Source of the DNA: JAFGPJ01 sp964439135
Lineage (GTDB): Bacteria > Planctomycetota > Phycisphaerae > Sedimentisphaerales > Anaerobacaceae
DNA length: 64,000 nt
Direction: 5' to 3'
Assembly (NCBI GenBank): GCA_964439135.1
Contig: CAYTNN010000001.1
Span: 5,785-69,784 of the forward strand
The notes under the pieces were generated by a model that worked only from the letters and a program-made list of their open reading frames with translations, did no database searches and had not been told where the DNA came from. The stretch's first letter is position 1, and each line of letters opens with the position of its first letter. Both the position numbers and the translations under genes were made by a program. Of this stretch, positions 51,538 through 61,030 are shown piece after piece.

Positions 51538-53331
51538 ATGAAGCTCCGAATCGAAATTAAATGCTGCATAGCCGTTTTGATTTTTTCATGCATAATTTTA
51601 TTGCTTGCCGGGTCGGCCCTTGCCTCAGACGGTGCCCGCAAGCCAAGAGTCGGTAATCCCGCCAGGCATTCGTATCCGGCGCTGGGGGCAGGGAGCGAGC
51701 GTAAAGTTAGAGTTGCGTGGAACCGGTACTACGATCACGCCGGGCTCACAGCCATCCTGACGCGTCTGAACAAAGCTTTTCCAGATTTGGCCCGGCTGTA
51801 TTCGATCGGCAAGTCAACCCAGGGCAGGGATATATGGTGTCTTGAGGTAACGGCGCGGAACGTCGGCGATCCGGACCGTAAGCCGGGGATGTATATTGAC
51901 GGCAACATTCACGGCAACGAAGTCCAGGCCGGCGAGACGGTGGCCTACACAGCATGGTATCTCTGCCATCAATACGGTCGGCTCGAAAAGGTGACGGAAC
52001 TGCTCGACGAGCGTGTTTTCTATCTTGTGCCGACCATCAATCCGGACGGGCGCGATTCCTGGCTTAGTCTGGGCGGCCGTGCTCGGTCCGGCCTTGAGCC
52101 GACGGATGACGACCGCGACGGCCTGGCCGATGAGGATGACAGCGAGGATCTCAATGGTGACGGCCAAATCACCATGATGCGAATCAAAGATCCTCACGGG
52201 CGTTTCAAGCTGCACCCGGATTATCCAGAGCAGGTGATGATCAGGACCAAACCGGGCGAGGCCGGAGAATATAATCTGCTCGGCTGGGAGGGGATCGACA
52301 ATGACGGTGACGGTGAGATTAACGAAGACGGCAGGGGCGGTTATGATCTCAATCGCAACTGGGCATACGACTGGCAGCCGGTCTATGTCCAATACGGTGC
52401 CAAGGATTATCCGTTCAGCCAGCCGGAGCCGCGTGCGGTTGCCGAGTTTGTGCTGGCCCATCCCAATATCGCAGGGGCCCAGTCGTATCACAATGCCGGC
52501 GGGATGATACTGCGGAGTCCCGGCAGGGAGGGCGGCGAGATACAAGGACGGGACGAACGAGTGCTCAGCCTGATCGCCGAGCGGGGAGAAAAAATTCTGC
52601 CCTATTACCGTTCGATGATCATCTGGAAGGACCTCTACACGGTCTGGGGCGGCGAGATAGACTGGTTCTATGGAGGCCGGGGCATTCTTACCTTCACGAA
52701 CGAGCTTTGGACCTCCAGGAACCTGTACAAGAGTTCCGAATCGTTCTCGGATGAGCAGGAAGCTGAGTTTATAAAATATGTGCTGATGGGCGACGGTTTT
52801 GTGCCCTGGCAGCCATACGAGCATCCGACATATGGCAAGATTGAAATCGGGGGCCAGAAGAAGGAATGGGGCCGTATGCCGCCATCTTTCCTGCTGGAAG
52901 AAGAGCTTCACCGGAACATGGCCTTTACACTCTATCACGCCGATATGTTGCCGCTGCTGGAAATCAGCGAGGTGAAGGTCGAGCTGCTCGGCGAGAACTT
53001 GTTTAAGATTTGGGTCACCATTGAGAACAAGCGTCTGATCCCGACGAGGACCGGCCAGGATGTGGCTCACCATATAAGCCCGCCGGATATCGTTTCTATC
53101 GAAGGCGATGAACTTCGGGTCCTCTCAAGCGGGCGGATTACGGATCGATTCTTCAAGCGTGTTCAGGCCGTCGAGCGGCGTCCCGAGCGCGTAGAATTGG
53201 ACACGATTGACGGGATGAGCGCCGTCCGCGTCCAGTTTGTCGTCGATGGAAAAGGCAAATTTACCATAACCGTCGATTCCGCCAAAGCCAGCCTGCTAAA
53301 GAGAAACCAACTACTACCTTCCACAAACTGA
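51538..53331 (+). CDS. Zinc carboxypeptidase, M14 family
   Basis: 597 residues from the ATG at 51538; a signal peptide ends near ALASDG. Catalytic residues are intact: zinc ligands H125 and E128 in GNIHGNEVQ, N272-R273 in GYDLNRNWAY, zinc ligand H318 in AQSYHNAGG and general base E389 in TFTNELW. EF-hand-like calcium loops (DDRDGLADEDD, DLNGDGQITMM) sit between them, as in the upstream paralogue. It should remove C-terminal residues from peptides outside the cytoplasm. The pair are adjacent and co-directional. Confidence 0.88.
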   Translation: MKLRIEIKCCIAVLIFSCIILLLAGSALASDGARKPRVGNPARHSYPALGAGSERKVRVAWNRYYDHAGLTAILTRLNKAFPDLARLYSIGKSTQGRDIWCLEVTARNVGDPDRKPGMYIDGNIHGNEVQAGETVAYTAWYLCHQYGRLEKVTELLDERVFYLVPTINPDGRDSWLSLGGRARSGLEPTDDDRDGLADEDDSEDLNGDGQITMMRIKDPHGRFKLHPDYPEQVMIRTKPGEAGEYNLLGWEGIDNDGDGEINEDGRGGYDLNRNWAYDWQPVYVQYGAKDYPFSQPEPRAVAEFVLAHPNIAGAQSYHNAGGMILRSPGREGGEIQGRDERVLSLIAERGEKILPYYRSMIIWKDLYTVWGGEIDWFYGGRGILTFTNELWTSRNLYKSSESFSDEQEAEFIKYVLMGDGFVPWQPYEHPTYGKIEIGGQKKEWGRMPPSFLLEEELHRNMAFTLYHADMLPLLEISEVKVELLGENLFKIWVTIENKRLIPTRTGQDVAHHISPPDIVSIEGDELRVLSSGRITDRFFKRVQAVERRPERVELDTIDGMSAVRVQFVVDGKGKFTITVDSAKASLLKRNQLLPSTN

Positions 53332-53522
53332 GCGGACTGTCCTGTTATTCTTAGCTTAGCGGCCCCGCATGACATATCAAAACACCCCGGCGGCCCGATG
53401 GCCGGGTAAGGATGAGGGGTTGGCCGGCTCGCTTCGAATATCGCAAGCCTATTGACAAAATGGCTTTTTGTCGGTTATGCTTTGTGGCGAACTAAAGGCC
53501 GGACAGGAATGTAGAATATAGA

Positions 53523-53572
53523 GTGCGAAATTTCGCACCATCTAATTATGAGGCCAGAGAATTGGTGCGAAA
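53523..53572 (+). promoter_or_regulatory. 16-bp palindrome and half-site before the MscS-ParB gene
   Basis: A perfect 16-bp palindrome, GTGCGAAATTTCGCAC, lies at 53523-53538, and a repeated half-site GTGCGAAA at 53565-53572, both within 70 bp of the ATG at 53592. It fits an operator for a dimeric DNA-binding regulator. Confidence 0.65.
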
Positions 53573-53591
53573 CATCTACCAAGGTCTTGAT

Positions 53592-54851
53592 ATGAAACAT
53601 CGTAAAACTAGGTTATGGCTGTTCGTTGGAGTCTTTCTTTCGGCCGCCGGCTGTCTATTGATAGCCGATTTTCTGCTGCCCAGGCCGGTGACCAAAAGCG
53701 GGATGCCCCTGCTGCGCCTGATGGCGATTTTGGCGATGGTGCCGGGATTGACGGCCCTGCTCAGCCTGGCGACCCGCGAGCACTTTGCCAGGAAGAAAAA
53801 GCCGGTCGCCGAATGGATGATGGTGAACCGGCTGTACTGGCTGGTGGGAATTTTAGCCTGTTTCGCAGTCGTATTCTATGGGCTGGGGGTCATGGGGAAG
53901 GTCAGCACGCTCTTGAGCCTTTTCGGCGGCATGGTCATCGGCTGGTCGCTTCAGCAGCCTTTGAGCGGCTTAGTGGCGTGGGTGCTGATCAATTTGCGGC
54001 GTCCCTTCCGGCCGGGCGACAGGGTGCAATTCCCAAAGCTCGAACTGACTGGAGACGTCAAGAATATCGGCGCCATGTATATGGAGCTTAACGAGGTCGG
54101 CGGCACCATCGGCAGCGAGGAAGCCGTCGGACGCAGCGTCTTTATCCCCAACGCCATGCTGTTTGATCATGTCGTTATCAACTATGCCAGCGCCCACGAA
54201 GCGCCCTATATTCTCGATGAGCTCGTGGTGCGAATCACCTACGATTCGAAGTGGGATGTGGCCGAGCGACTCCTTATTGACGCGGCCCGGCAGGTCACCA
54301 AAGACGTTATCGAGGCGACCGGCGCGACGCCGTATATCCGCTCGGAGCTTTATGACTACGGCGTTTATATGCAGCTTCGATACCAGACCCGGGTCAACGA
54401 CCGGGCCAAGACGTCGTACAAGATCACCAAGCTGATATTCGAGGAAATCCAGCGAAATTCCCTGGTTGATATAGCGATTCCGTACATCTATTCTTATCGA
54501 GCCAGCCAGCAGGAGCGAACACGGGATGATCGAAGAAGGCCCACGTCGGAAGAGCTTGACCAGAACGTCCGGGAGATCGATGCTTCACTGATCGAGCAGG
54601 GTTCCCTTATGGATGCCTATGATGTCGAGCAACTGGCGCGAAGTATCGAGATGCTCGGGCTGCTTCGGCCCATCGTCTTGAAAGAGAATCCCGACTTCGG
54701 CAGGTATGAGATACTGGCCGGAAATCTACGCTTTCAGGCCTGTAGGAAATTAGGCTGGAAGACTATTCCGGCGCTGGTCCTCGCCGGCCCGGGCAATAAG
54801 ATCGAAGAAAAAGCCTTGGACCAATCCGAGACTCGTTCTGTAATGTCTTAG
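53592..54851 (+). CDS. MscS-family channel fused to a ParB-like domain
   Basis: 419 residues from the ATG at 53592; an in-frame GTG at 53523 exists but overlaps the palindrome, so I prefer the ATG. Membrane helices at about 8-30, 40-60 and 80-133 are followed by the MscS pore/beta region (GWSLQQPLSGLVAWVLINLRRPFRPGD, SVFIPNAMLFDHVVINYA). Residues about 328-397 resemble a ParB/sulfiredoxin-like domain (VEQLARSIEMLGLLRPIVL, RYEILAGNLRFQACRKLGWKTIPAL). The channel part would gate ions or osmolytes under tension; the soluble part may bind nucleotides or DNA. The fusion is unusual. Confidence 0.82.
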   Translation: MKHRKTRLWLFVGVFLSAAGCLLIADFLLPRPVTKSGMPLLRLMAILAMVPGLTALLSLATREHFARKKKPVAEWMMVNRLYWLVGILACFAVVFYGLGVMGKVSTLLSLFGGMVIGWSLQQPLSGLVAWVLINLRRPFRPGDRVQFPKLELTGDVKNIGAMYMELNEVGGTIGSEEAVGRSVFIPNAMLFDHVVINYASAHEAPYILDELVVRITYDSKWDVAERLLIDAARQVTKDVIEATGATPYIRSELYDYGVYMQLRYQTRVNDRAKTSYKITKLIFEEIQRNSLVDIAIPYIYSYRASQQERTRDDRRRPTSEELDQNVREIDASLIEQGSLMDAYDVEQLARSIEMLGLLRPIVLKENPDFGRYEILAGNLRFQACRKLGWKTIPALVLAGPGNKIEEKALDQSETRSVMS

Positions 54852-54986
54852 CCGAAACCGGGTCAATTCTCACGGACTGCAGAACTCCATTATTGACGCG
54901 ACGGCAGTTTTTGACTATTATGTTCCTCTGGTGTTTCCGTGCGCGCGGGAATCCGGGATATCTTTTTTATTAAGAGAGATTTAGTA

Positions 54987-56804
54987 ATGCTCAAGAGAAC
55001 ACATAATTGCGGCCAGCTTCGTTTGGAAGACGCCGGCAAAAAAGTTGCGTTGGCAGGATGGGTCCACTCCTATCGCGACCACGGCAATCTGGTATTCATC
55101 GACCTGCGTGACAGAGAAGGTTTGACACAGATTGTTTTCGACCCTGAGACTAAGCCGGAAATGCATAAACTGGCCAAGACGGCCCGCTGCGAATGGGTCA
55201 TTGCAGCCGAAGGCGTGGTTCAGCCCAGAAGCGAGGGCATGGAGAACCCGAAGCTGGCGACCGGGGAAATCGAGATTGCCGCCGAGCGGCTGGAGATTCT
55301 CAATACATCGAAAACGCCGCCGTTCGAAATGGACAGCGCCGAGAAAACGGGCGAGGAGCTGCGCCTGGAGAACAGGTATATCGATCTTCGCCGGCCCCAG
55401 ATGCAGAAAAAACTCCGCACGCGGCACCGGGTGACGATGGTTGTGCGGGATTATTTCGACAAGCTTGGCTTCTGGGAGATCGAGACGCCGATGCTGGCAA
55501 AGAGCACGCCGGAAGGGGCGAGAGATTTTCTCGTGCCGAGCAGGTTGTCCCAGAACTGCTTCTACGCGCTGCCGCAATCGCCGCAGCTCTTCAAGCAGAT
55601 TCTCATGGTCAGCGGCGTCGATAAATATTTCCAGATTGTGCGCTGCTTCCGCGATGAAGACCCGCGAGCCGACCGGCAGGCCGAGTTTACGCAGATCGAT
55701 GTCGAGATGAGCTTTGTCGATGTGGACGATGTCATCGCCGTTCACCAGAACCTTGTGGCGCGAGTCTGGAAGCGGATTCTGGATATGGATGTCCCGATGC
55801 CGATGCGGCGAATGACTTACAAAGACGCGATGGCCGATTACGGGACCGACAGGCCGGACCTGCGTTTCGATATGAAGCTCAAAGATATTTCCGACCTGGC
55901 TAAACAAACTTCGTTTAACGTTTTTACTTCGACCATTGAAAAAGGTGGAGTCGTCAAAGGCCTCTGCGTCCCGGGTGGCGATAAGTATTCAAGAAGCGAT
56001 ATCGAAAAAACGCTCACGAGTTTCGTCGGCGACTACGGCGCCAAGGGCCTGGCCTGGTCCAAGGTCAAGGCCGAAGACGGCGCATTTTCACTGCTGGGCG
56101 GCACCGCCAAGTTCTTCGGCCCTGATTTGCAGAAGCAACTATTCGAACGCTTTGGGGCGAAGGATGGCGATTTGCTTTTGTTTGTTGCCGATAGCGAAGA
56201 AGCTGCCAACAAGGCTCTGGCACCTTTGCGATGCAGGCTCGCCCGCGAATTGAAGCTCTACGACAAGGGCCGATTCGAATTCGTGTGGATTGTGGACTTT
56301 CCGCTGTTCGAGTGGAACGAGGACGAAAAGCGTTACGATTCACTTCACCATCCTTTTACTTCTCCTGTCGAAGAGGATTTGGGCAAGCTTGAGACGGACC
56401 CTGCCAACATTTGTTCGCAGGCTTATGATATCGTGGTCAACGGCTCTGAAATCGGCGGCGGCAGTATTCGTATCCACGATCCGAAAGTGCAGCAGAAGGT
56501 CTTCGACCTGCTCAATATCTCAAGAGAACAGGCAAAGCAGCGTTTCGGGTTTTTTTTGAAGGCCCTGGAATACGGCGCTCCGCCTCACGGGGGAATCGCC
56601 TTCGGCCTCGATCGGATGGTTATGCTGCTGACCAACACAGAAAACATTCGGGATGTTATCGCTTTTCCAAAGACCCAGAAAGGCCAGTGTCTCTTAACCG
56701 ATGCGCCGAGCGAGGTGGACCAAAAACAGCTCGACGAGCTTAACCTGCGAATGCAGAGACACTCGCGTGTAATCGAGCAGCAAATCGAAGAGCAGAAGCA
56801 GTAG
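54987..56804 (+). CDS. aspS: Aspartyl-tRNA synthetase
   Basis: 605 residues from the ATG at 54987 (AGAGAG upstream). Bacterial-type order: N-terminal OB-fold (KVALAGWVHSYRDHG, VFIDLRDREGLTQIVFD), class II motif 1 region (RVTMVVRDYFDKLGFWEIETPML), motif 2 (FRDEDPRADRQAEFTQID), the GAD insertion domain, and motif 3 (GIAFGLDRMVMLL). It charges tRNA(Asp). The length is normal for the bacterial type. A hairpin follows between this gene and the kinase. Confidence 0.95.
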   Translation: MLKRTHNCGQLRLEDAGKKVALAGWVHSYRDHGNLVFIDLRDREGLTQIVFDPETKPEMHKLAKTARCEWVIAAEGVVQPRSEGMENPKLATGEIEIAAERLEILNTSKTPPFEMDSAEKTGEELRLENRYIDLRRPQMQKKLRTRHRVTMVVRDYFDKLGFWEIETPMLAKSTPEGARDFLVPSRLSQNCFYALPQSPQLFKQILMVSGVDKYFQIVRCFRDEDPRADRQAEFTQIDVEMSFVDVDDVIAVHQNLVARVWKRILDMDVPMPMRRMTYKDAMADYGTDRPDLRFDMKLKDISDLAKQTSFNVFTSTIEKGGVVKGLCVPGGDKYSRSDIEKTLTSFVGDYGAKGLAWSKVKAEDGAFSLLGGTAKFFGPDLQKQLFERFGAKDGDLLLFVADSEEAANKALAPLRCRLARELKLYDKGRFEFVWIVDFPLFEWNEDEKRYDSLHHPFTSPVEEDLGKLETDPANICSQAYDIVVNGSEIGGGSIRIHDPKVQQKVFDLLNISREQAKQRFGFFLKALEYGAPPHGGIAFGLDRMVMLLTNTENIRDVIAFPKTQKGQCLLTDAPSEVDQKQLDELNLRMQRHSRVIEQQIEEQKQ

Positions 56805-56812
56805 GTGAGGGT

Positions 56813-56843
56813 CCCCATTTCGTATAAAACAGCGAAATGTGGG
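56813..56843 (+). terminator. Hairpin after aspS, before the kinase gene
   Basis: CCCCATTTCG (56813-56822) pairs with CGAAATGTGGG (56833-56843) with one bulge and a 10-nt loop. It has no T-run, so it is either a weak terminator or a processing hairpin. Confidence 0.5.
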
Positions 56844-56865
56844 CCCGACAGCAGGTTCTGAATTT

Positions 56866-58533
56866 ATGCGTATAAATGTACGGCATATTTGGCAAAGGCT
56901 CTTGAAGTATTTGCGGTTCTGGCCTTTGCCGCTGGCGAAGAAGGTTCAAGTCACCTTTGGTGCCGCTGTGCTCCTGGTCCTGACACTGGCACTATCGATA
57001 CCTTATATATGGATGGGCCAGCTTATAAAAAAAGACCTGCTCGATACCGGGCGGTCAAGGTCAATAGTGCTGCTCGACCGACATTTCCAGTCAAAAGAGC
57101 CCAGCCAGACTCTTCTGCCGCTGGATAGTATTGGTCAGGTCCGTGATCCTAACGATAGCGATATATCCTGGATTCGCTTCACACAAGACGATGGAAACAT
57201 ACTCCTGGAACTGGATACAGACGTCAGAGACATGATCGAGACTCTGAAAGAAGATCCGGATCGGTATGAAGATATCCTGCTTGAGAAAAATGAAGGTCGT
57301 TTGGAGAGCCATTACGTACGAATATTCAGGGCTACTGGTCACTGTGTAAGCTGCCACAATCCGCAGGGTTCCGCCGGTCCCTTTGCGCTCAATAAGTTGA
57401 TCGGTGCGGCGATTATTCGAAACCGGGACCTCGCCAGTGAAATCAATAAAACAGTCTTTATGAATCGCATCTGGATTATCGTGGCCGGCCTGATCGGCGG
57501 CGCCGGCGCGATAGTCGTTTTCTACATGATAACCCAGCGTCTGATCCTTCGGCCAATCCGGCAGTTGCGGGCGCTGGCAAACAACGTCGCCGAGGGAAAT
57601 CTCGAAATAAGAAGCTCAATCGCAACAAGGGACGAATATGAAAAGCTGGCCAAAGCATTCAACCACATGCTCGATACACTGCAGGCGATGCAGGAAAAAT
57701 TGCGGCAGGCGAACAAGCAGCTCGACGCCAAAATCGCCGAGCTTTCGGGGCGGAATATCGAGCTGTTCAAGGCCAACAAGATCAAAGGCGAATTCCTGGC
57801 AAATATCTCACACGAATTCAGAACGCCGTTGAATGCGATTTTGGGATTCGCCCAGGTCTTGAAGGACAAACCTCTTTTATTAAAAAAGGAGAAAGCACAA
57901 AGATACGCTGAGAATATTATCACCAGCGGCAACAATCTTCTGAATATGATTAACGACCTGCTGGAACTGGCAAAAACCCAGGCTGGAAAAATGGAGCTGC
58001 ATATAGGAGAAGCTTCCGTAGCCGATTTACTTAAGAATCTCCTGTCTCAGTTTTCACTACTTACAAAGAAGAAGAAAATCAAAGTCAAGCTGATTGTCCA
58101 GCCGGATTTGCCGCTCGTTGTCACCGACGTCGGCAAGGTCCAGCAGATCCTTTATAATTTCCTGAGCAACGCGGCGAAGTTTACTCCCGCTCGTGGCAGG
58201 ATTGAGATTGAAGCTCAATTCCCGTCGCCCGGAGCGCGGGGCACGGGCCCTGAGTCGCGAATGATACGAATTGCCGTAACCGATACCGGCTGCGGAGTTG
58301 CCGAGTCTGACAGGGAAAAGATATTTGAGAAATTCAGCCAGGCTGACGGCTCGCTGACCCGCGAAACGACCGGCAGCGGGCTGGGGCTTGCCATCTGCAC
58401 CGAATTGGCCGCCATGCTTGCCGGTAGTATTGGGATGGAAAGTCCGCCGAAGGGACGCAGCGAAGGCTCTACGTTCTGGCTCGATATCCCGATTACCCTT
58501 ACAAAAGAAGAAAATAAGACTGCTTCAACATAA
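56866..58533 (+). CDS. Membrane sensor histidine kinase with c-type haem motif
   Basis: 555 residues from the ATG at 56866. Two membrane helices (about 27-50 and 202-224) flank a periplasmic domain containing CVSCH (160-164), a CxxCH haem-binding motif, within the sequence order typical of DUF3365/Tll0287-like haem sensor domains. A HAMP linker (230-272), phosphoacceptor H316 in NISHEFRTPLNAILG, N box LYNFLSNAAKF, VTDTGCGV, FEKFSQ and GSGLGL follow. It probably senses redox state or a gas ligand and phosphorylates an unlinked regulator; none is adjacent. Confidence 0.86.
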   Translation: MRINVRHIWQRLLKYLRFWPLPLAKKVQVTFGAAVLLVLTLALSIPYIWMGQLIKKDLLDTGRSRSIVLLDRHFQSKEPSQTLLPLDSIGQVRDPNDSDISWIRFTQDDGNILLELDTDVRDMIETLKEDPDRYEDILLEKNEGRLESHYVRIFRATGHCVSCHNPQGSAGPFALNKLIGAAIIRNRDLASEINKTVFMNRIWIIVAGLIGGAGAIVVFYMITQRLILRPIRQLRALANNVAEGNLEIRSSIATRDEYEKLAKAFNHMLDTLQAMQEKLRQANKQLDAKIAELSGRNIELFKANKIKGEFLANISHEFRTPLNAILGFAQVLKDKPLLLKKEKAQRYAENIITSGNNLLNMINDLLELAKTQAGKMELHIGEASVADLLKNLLSQFSLLTKKKKIKVKLIVQPDLPLVVTDVGKVQQILYNFLSNAAKFTPARGRIEIEAQFPSPGARGTGPESRMIRIAVTDTGCGVAESDREKIFEKFSQADGSLTRETTGSGLGLAICTELAAMLAGSIGMESPPKGRSEGSTFWLDIPITLTKEENKTAST

Positions 58534-58593
58534 AGTTAATCTTAAGCGGCCCATAACTGTTTTATTTCGACAATGTCGGGTTAGGAGAAAATC

Positions 58594-60639
58594 ATGCGTT
58601 GGATATATTTATTTTTATTTCTTCTGTTTGTAGTGGCCGGTTCGGGTTTTGCGGCCGGTCTCGACCAGACTCATCCGTTTTCCATTCACGATATGCTGGC
58701 GATGGATAGACTTTCAGACCCGCAGGTTTCGCCGGACGGCAAGTGGATTGCTTTCGTGCTGCGCAAGACGGACCTCGAAGAAAACAAAGGACTGGCCGAC
58801 CTCTGGCTGGTTGGTGCCGATGGAACCGCTCTTCGCCGGTTGACATCTCACAAGGCGTCGGATTCGAATCCCCGCTGGGCTCCGGACGGCAAATCGATCT
58901 GGTTTGTATCGGCGCGAACCGACACTTCACAAGTTTGGCGTATTGCGATTGACGGCGGCGAGGCCGAGCAGGTGACCCAGCAGCCTCTTGATGTGGGTAA
59001 TCTGATTGTCGCTCCTGATGGCCGGCACATCGCTTTTACGATGGAAGTTTTCCCGGACTGCAACACGCCGGGCGAGACGAAAGAAAAGCTCGATGAAATC
59101 GAGAAAAGAAAAACGAGCGGACGAATCTACGAGAGCATCTTCGTGAGGCACTGGGACACATGGAAGGATGGCCGGCGTTCGCATTTGTTCGTGATGCCCG
59201 CCGCCGAGGGCAAGGCCGCCGATGTGATGAGCGGTATGGACGCCGATACCCCATCCAAACCGTTCGGCGGCCCTGAGGAAATAACATTCACTCCCGACGG
59301 CAGGGCCGTAATTTTTGCCGCTCGCGATGTGGGCGCCGAAGAGCCCTGGTCGACGGACTTCGACCTGTACATGGTGCCCGTTGACGGCACGGAGCCGCCG
59401 AAATGTCTGACTGAGAAAAACCAGGCGTGGGATACGAATCCTGTTTTTTCGCCCGACGGCAAGACTTTGGCTTACCTGGCTATGGCCAGGCCCAGATACG
59501 AAGCCGACCGCTTTCGCATTATCCTGCGCCGCTGGCCGGGAAATCTGGAGCGGGTCTTAACCGAAGACTGGGACCGCAGCCCATCATCCATTTGCTTCTC
59601 CGCGGATGGAAATACCATTTATACCACGGCAGACAACACGGGCCAGGGATCCCTGTTCGCCATTGACGTAAAAACCGGTGCGACCCGGACCATCGTCAAG
59701 GAGGGCCGAGTCGGCTCGCCCGGCATCGCAGCCGATAGAATTATTTACGGCCTTTCTAATCTAAGCTCTCCAGTGGAATTGTATTCGGTAAGTCGGGAAG
59801 GCAGCGATGGTCGGCAAATCACCAAAATAAACGCAGAAAAAATCGCCGCTGCTCGCACGGGACAGTACGAGCAGTTTACCTTCGCCGGCTGGAACGATGA
59901 AACTGTCTATTGCTACGTAGTCAAACCGATCGATTTCGATGCCGATAAGAAATACCCGGTAGCTTTTCTGATTCACGGTGGCCCGCAGGGTTCTTTCGGC
60001 AACTCTTTTCACTATCGTTGGAATCCACAGGTTTATGCCGCTGCGGGCTATGCCGCTGTGATGGTCGATTTCCACGGCTCGACCGGTTACGGCCAGACCT
60101 TTTGTGATTCTATCCGGGGCGACTGGGGCGGCAAGCCTTTGGAGGATTTGCAGAAGGGGCTGGCTGCCGCTTTGGAGCGTTATCCCTGGATGGACGGCGA
60201 AAAAGTGGGGGCTCTCGGAGCTTCGTTCGGCGGCTATATGATCAACTGGATCGCAGGCAACTGGCCCGATCGCTTCCGCTGCCTTGTCAACCATGATGGC
60301 AACCTTTGCGAGCGAATGGCTTATTACGATACCGAAGAATTATGGTTCCCCGAGTGGGATCATCTCGGCACGCCTTGGGACAATCCTGAAAACTACGAAA
60401 AACACAATCCTGTGAACTTCGTCAAGAACTGGAAGACCCCGATGCTCGTAATCCACGGAGCGCAGGACTTTCGCGTGGCCGATACCCAGGGCCTGGGCAC
60501 GTTTAACGCCCTGCAGCGGCGGGAAATTCCAAGCAAGCTGCTCTATTTCCCCGATGAAAACCACTGGGTCATGAAACCGGCAAATTCCGTCCTCTGGCAC
60601 GAAACCGTCATTGACTGGCTCGACCAATGGCTAAAATAA
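58594..60639 (+). CDS. Secreted S9 family prolyl oligopeptidase-like peptidase
   Basis: 681 residues with a signal peptide ending near GFAAG. The first about 430 residues are a beta-propeller (DPQVSPDGKWIAFV and NPVFSPDGKTLAYL style repeats). The alpha/beta-hydrolase end has the nucleophile in GASFGGYM, catalytic Asp in HGAQDFRV and His in DENHWV; HGGPQGSFG is the oxyanion region. It cleaves peptides, probably acyl-peptide or dipeptidyl type, outside the cytoplasm. Confidence 0.92.
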   Translation: MRWIYLFLFLLFVVAGSGFAAGLDQTHPFSIHDMLAMDRLSDPQVSPDGKWIAFVLRKTDLEENKGLADLWLVGADGTALRRLTSHKASDSNPRWAPDGKSIWFVSARTDTSQVWRIAIDGGEAEQVTQQPLDVGNLIVAPDGRHIAFTMEVFPDCNTPGETKEKLDEIEKRKTSGRIYESIFVRHWDTWKDGRRSHLFVMPAAEGKAADVMSGMDADTPSKPFGGPEEITFTPDGRAVIFAARDVGAEEPWSTDFDLYMVPVDGTEPPKCLTEKNQAWDTNPVFSPDGKTLAYLAMARPRYEADRFRIILRRWPGNLERVLTEDWDRSPSSICFSADGNTIYTTADNTGQGSLFAIDVKTGATRTIVKEGRVGSPGIAADRIIYGLSNLSSPVELYSVSREGSDGRQITKINAEKIAAARTGQYEQFTFAGWNDETVYCYVVKPIDFDADKKYPVAFLIHGGPQGSFGNSFHYRWNPQVYAAAGYAAVMVDFHGSTGYGQTFCDSIRGDWGGKPLEDLQKGLAAALERYPWMDGEKVGALGASFGGYMINWIAGNWPDRFRCLVNHDGNLCERMAYYDTEELWFPEWDHLGTPWDNPENYEKHNPVNFVKNWKTPMLVIHGAQDFRVADTQGLGTFNALQRREIPSKLLYFPDENHWVMKPANSVLWHETVIDWLDQWLK

Positions 60640-60700
60640 GACCCAACGATCATACACTTGGCGAGTTCTTTGGCTGCGCAGTGCAATATAAAGAATAAAA

Positions 60701-60740
60701 TTGACAATCACCCCACTATTTGATAACCTTACTCGAGTAA
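60701..60740 (+). promoter_or_regulatory. Promoter and operator-like palindrome of hicBA
   Basis: TTGACA (60701-60706) and TAACCT (60724-60729), 17-bp spacer, are followed by the perfect 12-bp palindrome TTACTCGAGTAA (60729-60740), which would overlap the transcription start. This arrangement suggests repression of the TA operon by a dimeric regulator. Confidence 0.58.
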
Positions 60741-60814
60741 GACATGGGCAATAAGCGCAAGATATTAGACAGCCTTAATATGCCTGGGTATTTGGCAGAT
60801 AGAGGGACACGATT

Positions 60815-61030
60815 ATGAAAGGTGAGTTTACGGCAATCATTGAAAGTGCTCCGGAAGGAGGCTATTGGGCCGTATGTCCGGAGATTCCGGGAGCAAACGG
60901 CCAGGGAGAAACAATCGAACAGGCAAAAGAAAGTCTAAAAAATGCGATAATTCTTATACTTGAAGATCGCCTGGAGGATATTCGACGCGGCTTGCCTGAT
61001 GATGCAATTCAGGAAATAATTGCGATCTAA
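60815..61030 (+). CDS. hicB: HicB-family antitoxin (short form)
   Basis: 71 residues. The HicB core fold is visible (EFTAIIESAPEGGYWAVCPEIPGANGQGETIEQAKESLKNAI). It lacks the longer C-terminal HTH or RHH domain of many HicB proteins, so it probably neutralises the toxin but may not bind DNA itself. Its stop codon overlaps the toxin start (TAATG). The gene order is antitoxin then toxin. Confidence 0.85.
   Translation: MKGEFTAIIESAPEGGYWAVCPEIPGANGQGETIEQAKESLKNAIILILEDRLEDIRRGLPDDAIQEIIAI

Noticed and set aside
51814..53073. 419-residue minus-strand frame opposite the M14 carboxypeptidase
   Set aside because: It is antisense to an intact catalytic gene and shows no independent signal, motif or ribosome-binding site.
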